From CAWGCA01 sp963820955 (GTDB taxonomy: Bacteria > Pseudomonadota > Gammaproteobacteria > Chromatiales > Chromatiaceae): 64,000 nt of DNA. The stretch spans positions 60,282-124,281 of the forward strand of contig CAWGCA010000008.1 of NCBI GenBank assembly GCA_963820955.1. The letters are read 5' to 3'. Shown here piece by piece: positions 1 through 6,127 of this stretch (position 1 is the first letter of the stretch; each line of letters begins with the position of its first letter). The notes below the pieces were generated by a model. The model had not been told where the DNA came from. It did not search any database and saw nothing but the letters and a program-made list of their open reading frames with translations. A program made the position numbers and the translations under genes.

Positions 1-297
1 ATCTCTTCCGCTCCTTGCCGATCTTGTTATATTTCTTTTTGTTGTGCTGGGTCCCTGACCTGTTTCGTTGACCTGTATTAATCCCCGGAAAGGTCTCCGA
101 TGCACTGTAATTATTATGGCGTAAAAGAACAAATCATGCAGTATTATTGTGGAAATAAGGTGCCGGTATTTGGTGGCGAGGTACCTGGCTGAGCAGGACC
201 CGGAGATGGATTGAGTAGAGACGAGGACGCGACAACCGGGTACCATTTGACCGCTAAAATAGCGCAAATCGATCTAAATCTACTTGCCAAGACCAAT
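1..297. other. Left edge, mostly non-coding
   Basis: No complete gene is visible. One frame on the + strand is open from the window edge to a TGA at about 69-71 and encodes a short hydrophobic tail (ending WVPDLFR), so it could be the last residues of a membrane protein that starts outside the window. The rest is presumably leader sequence for the ArfB gene. Confidence 0.3.
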
Positions 298-714
298 ATG
301 CTGAAGATCTCCCAGAATGTATCTATACCGGATCAGGAGATCCAATTCACCGCCATTCGGGCTCAGGGTGCCGGTGGTCAGAACGTGAACAAGGTCTCCA
401 GCGCGATACATCTGCGCTTCGATGTCGGCGCCTCTTCTTTGCCGGAGTTCTACAAACATCGGTTGTCCCTGCTGCAGGACCAGCGTATCAGCAAAGAGGG
501 TGTGATCGTCATCAAGGCGCAACGGCATCGCACCCAGGAGAAGAACCGGGAGGAGGCCCTGATGAGGCTGCGGGAACTTATCCGCGGTGTCGCCGTAACC
601 AGGAAGAAACGGGTAGCCACCAAGCCGACCCGCGGCTCCAGCCAGCGGCGTATGGACCGCAAGACCCAAAGGGGTAAGACCAAGTCACTGCGCAGGCGGG
701 TTCAGACGGAGTGA
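298..714 (+). CDS. arfB: Alternative ribosome-rescue factor ArfB (peptidyl-tRNA hydrolase)
   Basis: ArfB (YaeJ) enters the A site of ribosomes stalled on truncated mRNA and hydrolyses the peptidyl-tRNA without needing a stop codon. From the ATG at 298 the product is 138 residues, the usual family length. The catalytic GGQ falls at residues 26-28, as in Escherichia coli ArfB, inside the motif RAQGAGGQNVNKVSS. The last 35 residues are very basic (KKRVATKPTRGSSQRR, RGKTKSLRRR), which is the tail that threads into the empty mRNA channel. An upstream TTG at 211 would add 29 residues with no family counterpart, so the ATG is preferred. It is a single gene, convergent with lrgB. Confidence 0.93.
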   Translation: MLKISQNVSIPDQEIQFTAIRAQGAGGQNVNKVSSAIHLRFDVGASSLPEFYKHRLSLLQDQRISKEGVIVIKAQRHRTQEKNREEALMRLRELIRGVAVTRKKRVATKPTRGSSQRRMDRKTQRGKTKSLRRRVQTE

Positions 715-758
715 CCTGAAAAGGCTCCATGCGCGAAACAGAGAGCCGATAATCCACG

Positions 759-1478
759 TTAGCCGATAATTCGAAACAACAGCGGCACCAGCACCGAGGT
801 GGCCAGGGCATTGAGCCCCATCGCCAACGCCGAAAAAGCGCCCGCGAGCTCACCCAGCTGCAAGGCGCGAGCCGTTCCGATGCCGTGAGATGCCACGCCG
901 ATCGCCAGGCCGACAGCACGCTGATCGCGGATCCGAAATATCGTCAGCAGCCAGCTGCCCATGATGGCGCCCGCGATGCCGGTCAGGATAACCAGGACAG
1001 CGGTCAGTGATGGCAGGCCCCCCAGCTTCTCGGAAATACCCATCGCGATCGGTGTGGTCACCGACTTGGGTGCCAGCGAAATCAGTATTTCGCGCGATGC
1101 GCCCATCAGCCAGCCTATTCCGACGGCAGTTGTCATGGCTACCAGCGAGCCCGCGATCAGGGCGACACTGATTGCGAACCAGGAGCCGCGGATACGGTGC
1201 ACCTGTCGGTAGAGGGGCACCGCCAAGGCTACGGTTGCCGGGCCAAGCAGGAAATGGACGAACTGCGCCCCCTCGAAGTACCGCTCATAAGGGATGCCGG
1301 CCGTGACCAGCAAACCGACCAGCGCAAGCACGGCTACGAGCACCGGGTTGAACAGCGCCATGCCACCACTGCGCTGATAGAGCCAGTCAGCCATCAGGTA
1401 GGCGAATACGGTGAGGGTGAGATGCAGCAAAGGGCTGGCCGAGAGATAGACCCAGATATCACGTACTTCGCCGCTCAT
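759..1478 (-). CDS. lrgB: LrgB/CidB family membrane protein
   Basis: A polytopic inner-membrane protein of 239 residues, normal for LrgB. The family works with LrgA/CidA in murein-hydrolase control and in export or import of small organic acids such as glycolate and pyruvate. Visible signatures are several hydrophobic helices, the segment LAPKSVTTPIAMGISE near residue 130 and GVASHGIGTARAL near residue 200, both strongly conserved in LrgB. Its ATG overlaps the stop of lrgA by four bases (ATGA), so the two are translationally coupled. The actual substrate cannot be told from sequence. Confidence 0.9.
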   Translation of the reverse strand: MSGEVRDIWVYLSASPLLHLTLTVFAYLMADWLYQRSGGMALFNPVLVAVLALVGLLVTAGIPYERYFEGAQFVHFLLGPATVALAVPLYRQVHRIRGSWFAISVALIAGSLVAMTTAVGIGWLMGASREILISLAPKSVTTPIAMGISEKLGGLPSLTAVLVILTGIAGAIMGSWLLTIFRIRDQRAVGLAIGVASHGIGTARALQLGELAGAFSALAMGLNALATSVLVPLLFRIIG

Positions 1479-1867
1479 CGATCCGCCTCCTCATCGCTTC
1501 TACGAACGGTCAGCCAGCTCATCACCAGGGCCGTTGCCACAATAGTGAGGGCGGTACTGAAGATCAATGCAACGGACAATGCCGCCCACTGATCCACCAG
1601 CAGCGATATATGCAGCATGACGCCCACCCCGGCCGGAACGAACAATAGCGAGAGGTGCTCGAGCAACCCTTCGGCGGTGCGGGCCAGCCCCGACGGAACG
1701 CCGCGCTTGATCAATAAGCCGACGAACAGCAGCAGCATGCCGAGGACCGGGCCGGGGACAGGCAATCGCAGAAACAGTGACAGAACCTCTCCGGTCAGCT
1801 GACAGGCGAGAAGAAGCGCTAAATAGTGGATGTTCATCAGGGAGATCCGGTTCAGTCCGCTGATCAT
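1475..1867 (-). CDS. lrgA: LrgA/CidA family holin-like protein
   Basis: A small four-helix membrane protein (130 residues from the chosen ATG at 1867) of the LrgA/CidA family, the holin-like partner of LrgB. The family core LPVPGPVLGMLLLF is present, followed by the helix around SLLFVPAGVGVMLH. The ATG at 1867 is preceded by AAGGTG at suitable spacing. A GTG at 1888 and an ATG at 1837 (MNIHYLALLL) are alternatives, and the latter matches the shortest family members. It is the first gene of a two-gene operon with lrgB. Confidence 0.87.
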   Translation of the reverse strand: MISGLNRISLMNIHYLALLLACQLTGEVLSLFLRLPVPGPVLGMLLLFVGLLIKRGVPSGLARTAEGLLEHLSLLFVPAGVGVMLHISLLVDQWAALSVALIFSTALTIVATALVMSWLTVRRSDEEADR

Positions 1868-2208
1868 GCTGTCTGCACCTTGGGACACCCCGGATATCAG
1901 CAGGGTGATCAGCGGTGGATGAATATGATGGCCTCGTCGGGCAAAGCTTCAGAACACCAACATCGCACCATCGGTAATTGCAGATTTGGTGTGCTGTAGG
2001 GCCAATATGATAAGGTCCGCGGGAGCATAACCCACCCAAATCCCGGGAATCAATGCGAAATCAGTGGTATCAGACATATCTCTGTGGTGGGTTTCCGCTG
2101 GACACTGGATCGATCACACTTTACCGTTACCACCTAAAGCGGTTCAAACGGACAGTAGTGCGCCTGAAATAGGCCCTGTATACATCCAATCACAAACATG
2201 AGTGTTAA
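1868..2208. other. Divergent intergenic region lrgA / CHAD gene
   Basis: About 340 bases separate two divergent genes. Promoters for both should lie here. I see no convincing -10/-35 pair, repeat or RNA structure. The CHAD gene has only a weak ribosome-binding site (GAGTGTTAA before its ATG). Confidence 0.3.
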
Positions 2209-3180
2209 ATGGAAAAAAAAGCCAAAAAGCACGCGCATCTCGGTGTCGAGTTAGGGGTCAGCGACGCAATACGGACCATACTGAAGCACAACCTGATCTA
2301 TCTGGCCGGATGGGAGAAGGCGGCTCGATCCCCGGAGGATATCGAGGGTGTCCATCAGACCCGGGTGGCGTTCCGGCGGATGCGCTCCGCGCTTACGATC
2401 TTCCGGCAGGTTATCCCTAAAAAGGTCTCGGCCGGTTGGGCCAAAGAGATGCGTGAGCTGGCTGGAAGGCTTGGGGCGGCGCGGGATCTGGATGTGTTTA
2501 TCGACGAGGCCCTGGGAAGCATTCGTGGAAAACTGCCGCTTCCCGGAGCAGAAAAACTAGAAGCCTTGGCGATGAAACATCGCGACGCCGCCTACGAAGG
2601 CGTTTGTGTCATGCTGGACGGCGATAGCTACAACCGTTTCAAGACCGAGTTCGGCCAGTGGGTGGATACCCGAGGTTGGGAACAGGCCTCGCTGAAGGAA
2701 AAACAACGCAATTTGCTCGACGGTGACCTCCTCTCCTTCGCCCGCAAAGTGCTCGACCGGCAGGAACGAAAGGTTCTGGAGGCCGGGGCCCACGTAGACA
2801 AGTACGCTGCCGAGGAGATGCACCGTCTCCGTATCGAATGTAAGAAATTACGCTACGCCGCGGAATTCTTTTTACCGCTGTTTCCCGGTATGGACGAGTT
2901 TATCGGACACATGAAAGGCCTGCAGGACCTGTTAGGGGTAATGAACGACGTAGCGGTTACGCGCCACTTGCTGGATCAGATACTGGAGCAAGAGACAGAT
3001 ACCCAGGTACTGGAGTACGCGGGGGGTATCGTGGGGTGGAGAACCTGTTATTACCATGAATTGTTGAACAGCTTCGAGCGACGTTGGGACGAATTTGTAG
3101 AGGCCAAGCACCCCTGGTGGAAAAAATCCGCTTTAGCCGCCGAGCGGAAACCCGATGAAGCGGGGTCGAGAGGACCCTAG
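2209..3180 (+). CDS. CHAD domain-containing protein
   Basis: CHAD domains are all-helical, histidine-rich modules that bind inorganic polyphosphate and localise to polyphosphate granules. This 323-residue protein is a stand-alone CHAD. The diagnostic histidine/arginine helices are present: VHQTRVAFRRMRSAL near residue 47, LGAARDLDVF near residue 87, and EEMHRLRIECKKLRYAAEFF near residue 205, with DLLGVMNDVAVTRHLL near residue 241. There is no CYTH triphosphatase domain fused to it. It stands alone and is followed by a MITE-like repeat. A granule or polyphosphate role is inferred from the family. Confidence 0.9.
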   Translation: MEKKAKKHAHLGVELGVSDAIRTILKHNLIYLAGWEKAARSPEDIEGVHQTRVAFRRMRSALTIFRQVIPKKVSAGWAKEMRELAGRLGAARDLDVFIDEALGSIRGKLPLPGAEKLEALAMKHRDAAYEGVCVMLDGDSYNRFKTEFGQWVDTRGWEQASLKEKQRNLLDGDLLSFARKVLDRQERKVLEAGAHVDKYAAEEMHRLRIECKKLRYAAEFFLPLFPGMDEFIGHMKGLQDLLGVMNDVAVTRHLLDQILEQETDTQVLEYAGGIVGWRTCYYHELLNSFERRWDEFVEAKHPWWKKSALAAERKPDEAGSRGP

Positions 3181-3311
3181 CCGATCCGGAGTATTTCAAA
3201 GCATCCTGGAACAGGTCTGTACGGAAATCCAGCACGAGAGATCTGCATTCCGGGATGCCGGATGGCCTGTTTTCATTGCATTCCCTCTATCGGTCTTATG
3301 GGGTCGGTGGC

Positions 3312-3503
3312 CAATGGCGCTTATTTAAGCAAAGAAAACCGTCATTCCGGGCGGAACGAAGTGGAGACCCGGAGCAGTGGTGCAGGGAAGCACCGTTCAC
3401 GAACCTAAGGATGGAATCCTGTTTGCAGAAAATCCACGCATTCTGGATTCCCGCCTTCGCGGGAATGACAGTGCTCCCTAACATTTTGGCTTAAGCTAAG
3501 TGC
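3312..3503. repeat. MITE-like palindromic element, family A, copy 1
   Basis: This is an inverted-repeat element in reverse orientation to the copy at 17045-17198. It starts with CAATGGCGCTTATTTAAGC and ends with GGCTTAAGCTAAGTGC, both variants of the 19-bp terminal repeat seen there. Inside are the paired segments GTCATTCCGGGCGGAACG and CGCGGGAATGAC. It is longer than the 17-kb copy because it carries about 40 extra bases at 3373-3416. It has no coding capacity and sits between the CHAD gene and the convergent PEP-CTERM protease gene. Confidence 0.8.
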
Positions 3504-3519
3504 AGACGGGTCGGTGGCC

Positions 3520-4356
3520 TTAAACACGCGCTTGCGCCGGTTTGAGAATTCTACCAAAGAACACGAACAGGCCACTCAGAAAGAGCACAAGGCCACCCGG
3601 GAGGGGAACCGCCGCAGCTGCCGGAGACCAACCCGAGTCCAGCAGGCCCAGCCGGTCCAGATCCGAAAACTGCAGCCTTTCGTTCTTTGTCAGGGCTGCG
3701 ACCATTACCGAAAGGGAGCCGTCGGTGAATCCGGGCAGCCCGGATTCCCAGTGTGCCAAGTCAGCGGTGAGTGGTACTGGGCCCCCGTACGCGGCTGCCG
3801 CTTTTTGGCCGGTGAACGAACCGCCGTGGCTGTTGCTGATCCAGTCGGGCGCAATGCCGTATCCAAGCACATGCCCCAGTTCATGCAGGGCTGTGGAGTA
3901 GAGATCGTAACGGCCGGAAAAGTTCTCCTGGGTCGAAGGGTCGTCATCCACATACCAGGCAGCATTGTTGCTGTTGAAGGCGATGCTTGCTGCCGATGGG
4001 CCGAAAGCGCGACCTGATTTGTCTGAATTCCAAGCGTCTGTGGTATAGGCATTGGAAAGCGGTACGCTGCTGTTGGCACCTACTGCAACGATGACAGTAT
4101 CCACGGGGATTGTATCCATCCATAGGGTCATGGACCCAGTGGTCGGGTTCATCATTGGAAGTCCGCCTGAGAACAGGGAAAGCGTGTTCGCAGCGATCTG
4201 CGACTCCCATACGTCCGCTGCCGAGTTCAGCACGCCCCGCTTGGCAGTATCGAAGAAACCTGCCGAGTCATAGCGGTAGTCAAACTGGATAGTCAAGGCA
4301 GAGGCCTGGCCAGCGGTCAGAAGAAGGACGGCAAAAAGTGGTTTAAAGCGTTTCAT
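3520..4356 (-). CDS. Secreted matrixin-like zinc protease with VPLP-type C-terminal sorting signal
   Basis: A 278-residue secreted protein. Residues 1-20 form a signal peptide (KRFKPLFAVLLLTAGQASA). A zinc-metalloprotease core STALHELGHVLGYG lies near residue 155, typical of NF038122/matrixin-like exoproteins. The first two histidines and the glutamate are present, but the position where the third histidine is expected (HExxHxxGxxH) is isoleucine, so the third ligand must come from elsewhere or activity is lost. The C terminus has VPLPGG followed by a hydrophobic helix and a short basic tail, a variant of the PEP-CTERM/VPLPA signal cut by exosortase. A sigma-54 promoter lies 41 bases upstream (4397-4411). 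Sorting is well supported; protease activity is uncertain. Confidence 0.82.
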   Translation of the reverse strand: MKRFKPLFAVLLLTAGQASALTIQFDYRYDSAGFFDTAKRGVLNSAADVWESQIAANTLSLFSGGLPMMNPTTGSMTLWMDTIPVDTVIVAVGANSSVPLSNAYTTDAWNSDKSGRAFGPSAASIAFNSNNAAWYVDDDPSTQENFSGRYDLYSTALHELGHVLGYGIAPDWISNSHGGSFTGQKAAAAYGGPVPLTADLAHWESGLPGFTDGSLSVMVAALTKNERLQFSDLDRLGLLDSGWSPAAAAVPLPGGLVLFLSGLFVFFGRILKPAQARV

Positions 4357-4396
4357 GGATGTGTCTTCAAAAAGTCGAAAATTGGAAAATAGAATT

Positions 4397-4411
4397 GCAA
4401 ATATAGTGCCA
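4397..4411 (-). promoter_or_regulatory. Sigma-54 promoter of the VPLP-type protease gene
   Basis: Read on the minus strand the sequence is TGGCACTATATTTGC, an exact -24 TGGCAC and -12 TTTGC with GG-N10-GC spacing. The start codon is 41 bases downstream, leaving a leader of roughly 30 bases. This is the best sigma-54 match in the window. Confidence 0.85.
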
Positions 4412-4534
4412 CTAAAAAACGGGCTAAAGGGTTGTTCTTTCGATGATCGGGTGGGTGAAGCTGCCTGATTTTCCCTAACGATGGTTTGTTTCGGCCGACT
4501 TAGCCAGTTCAGTCCTTCGGCAATAAGGACAAAC

Positions 4535-4552
4535 TGTCAGACTGCTTTACGG
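4535..4552 (+). promoter_or_regulatory. Candidate activator site, exoprotein motif copy
   Basis: TGTCAGACTGCTTTACGG matches TGTCAG-N5-TTTACAG, found twice upstream of the exoprotein gene at 28239. It lies about 125 bases upstream of the minus-strand sigma-54 promoter at 4397-4411, a normal distance for an enhancer-binding activator. Binding is inferred. Confidence 0.5.
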
Positions 4553-4705
4553 GTCGCGCAAGCGCTTTTTCACGCAAAGCATTAATTATCGTAATCCATT
4601 GAAATAAATGTATTTATTGATATTTTCGGCGATCGGCCTGTGGTCTCCGAAAGACTGTCCCGGGTCGAAAAAGGACTCGTTTGATATTTAAGGCCGCTGT
4701 GGCTG

Positions 4706-4723
4706 AGTCGACATACTTTACAG
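4706..4723 (+). promoter_or_regulatory. Candidate activator site, weaker motif copy
   Basis: AGTCGACATACTTTACAG keeps the GTC and TTTACAG parts of the TGTCAG-N5-TTTACAG motif at the same spacing. It is 137 bases upstream of the copy at 4843. The two copies before the gene at 28239 are 136 bases apart, which is why this weaker match is listed. Confidence 0.35.
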
Positions 4724-4842
4724 CAGATTCAGTGGAGATGGCTGGCGTAATTGTCGTCATAACCCATTGTTTTCAAAAATATAAAAACGAAAGTTGATTG
4801 GCTTTATCAGTCCTGTAGCCCGGCGGTCAGTAAAACTGCTTA

Positions 4843-4860
4843 TGACAGAATACTTTACAT
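4843..4860 (+). promoter_or_regulatory. Candidate activator site, exoprotein motif copy
   Basis: TGACAGAATACTTTACAT is a one-mismatch-per-half version of the motif, 125 bases upstream of the -24 element at 4967. An overlapping reverse-strand version with two extra central bases spans about 4828-4848. Confidence 0.45.
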
Positions 4861-4966
4861 TTATCCCTTTATTTCTTATGGAAATAAAATCCCCGCTCCT
4901 GTTAACTGGAAAAGTTTCATATATATAAAGAACCAGGTATCGCCCAAACCAGTGTAGAGACTAAGT

Positions 4967-4981
4967 TGGCATGAGTTCTGC
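4967..4981 (+). promoter_or_regulatory. Sigma-54 promoter of the PEP-CTERM gene at 5107
   Basis: TGGCATGAGTTCTGC has GG-N10-GC spacing with -24 TGGCAT and -12 CTGC. The start codon of the PEP-CTERM gene is 126 bases downstream. The -12 half deviates by one base from the consensus TTGC. Confidence 0.7.
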
Positions 4982-5106
4982 TTGGACTGTGGTCAACGAT
5001 CTCGATGATTTTGGTTAACAGCCCAGCAGTAAACAAAAAAAGGGAGACGGCCGATCGAGAACGAGAAAACGCATTTTTTCTTCATCGGCTTTTTAGGGAG
5101 ATATCA

Positions 5107-6021
5107 GTGATCACTCAACGTAACAGCATCCGTAGTGTTATTTCTTCGGTAGTGTTACTGGCGGGCTTAACGGCAACGGCAACAACGTCAGCGACAGTTA
5201 TCCATTACGGTCCCGGGGACAGTCTCAATGCATGGAAGGAGGAAAAGCAAACCTACGATGCGCCTGGAATTCAGGGGGTAGGGGGTGCCGGGCGTTATCC
5301 CATCGGTACTTTAATAACGACTAACAGCGGCGACACGAGGCTCGACTGGGCCAACCGGACCTACGCGGAGGCAGGCAGTGCCCTGCACCAGACACCGCTG
5401 AATCAGATTCGAGGAAACCTGGCCAAAGGCAACTACAAGGACGTGGATCTCTACGAGATCTGGATCGATGACCTATCCCTATTCAAGGCCTATACGGTGC
5501 AAACCGCAGACCAGACCCGGGTGGCCGATCCCCAGTTGTTCCTGTTCGATGGGTTGGGCCATGGTATTTTCGCCAATGACAACGATCCTTTGGGAACTGG
5601 TGTGAATGCACTCCAGGCTATTATTGATGCTTCTCTTCGCAGCGTTGAGAATTTGACCTCCGGCCTCTATCTTCTGGGTATCTCCAGAGACGATGTAGAT
5701 CCGAGATACACCGACCCTGATACCGGGCAACAGCGGCAGATATTTAACGAGCAGAATCCATACAACAGGTTTGTCAATGATCATGCCAGTCGCGACGGCG
5801 ATAATATTGCGGATTTTGTTGTATCCAGTTGGGCAGGTACCGTCGGTGTAAACCCCGATGACACGCCTTACCGCATCAAACTCGAGGGTGCGTATTTCGC
5901 TGACGTCGCCTTGGCCCTGACTCCGCTGCCAGAGCCTGGGGCGGTAGTCCTGTTCGGTGCGGGACTGGCCATGATGGGCATGGTCCGGCGCCGCAGGTTT
6001 GCCCGGTCCAGTGCAATGTAA
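5107..6021 (+). CDS. PEP-CTERM sorting domain exoprotein
   Basis: A secreted protein of 304 residues. The GTG at 5107 is chosen because GGGAG sits 8 bases upstream and because it leaves a normal signal peptide (RNSIRSVISSVVLLAGLTAT...SATV); starting at 5005 would put 34 charged residues ahead of it. The central part (DVDLYEIWIDDL, LFLFDGLGHGIFANDNDP, GLYLLGISRDDVDPRY) resembles the DVUA0089/pre-peptidase-like beta domains common in PEP-CTERM proteins. The C terminus is PLPEPGAVVLFGAGLAMMG followed by RRRRF, a textbook PEP-CTERM signal for exosortase cleavage and export. No exosortase gene is in this window. A rho-independent terminator follows. Confidence 0.88.
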   Translation: MITQRNSIRSVISSVVLLAGLTATATTSATVIHYGPGDSLNAWKEEKQTYDAPGIQGVGGAGRYPIGTLITTNSGDTRLDWANRTYAEAGSALHQTPLNQIRGNLAKGNYKDVDLYEIWIDDLSLFKAYTVQTADQTRVADPQLFLFDGLGHGIFANDNDPLGTGVNALQAIIDASLRSVENLTSGLYLLGISRDDVDPRYTDPDTGQQRQIFNEQNPYNRFVNDHASRDGDNIADFVVSSWAGTVGVNPDDTPYRIKLEGAYFADVALALTPLPEPGAVVLFGAGLAMMGMVRRRRFARSSAM

Positions 6022-6085
6022 TTAAAAGGACGGGCGGTTATCCCGGGAAGATATTCACCGAATTGCCCTAGCCCCTCACCAACAG

Positions 6086-6113
6086 GCCCCGGCTCAGCCG
6101 GGGCTTTTTCTTT
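6086..6113 (+). terminator. Rho-independent terminator after the PEP-CTERM gene
   Basis: A perfect 8-bp stem (GCCCCGGC / GCCGGGGC) with a TCA loop is followed by a T-rich run. It ends the + strand transcript just before the convergent coiled-coil gene. Confidence 0.88.
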
Positions 6114-6127
6114 TTCCGAGGCTTTTT

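Noticed and set aside
1500..2039. Open frame of 179 residues antisense to the spacer and overlapping lrgA
   Set aside because: It is a reading-frame shadow of lrgA and the upstream spacer; lrgA has clear family support.
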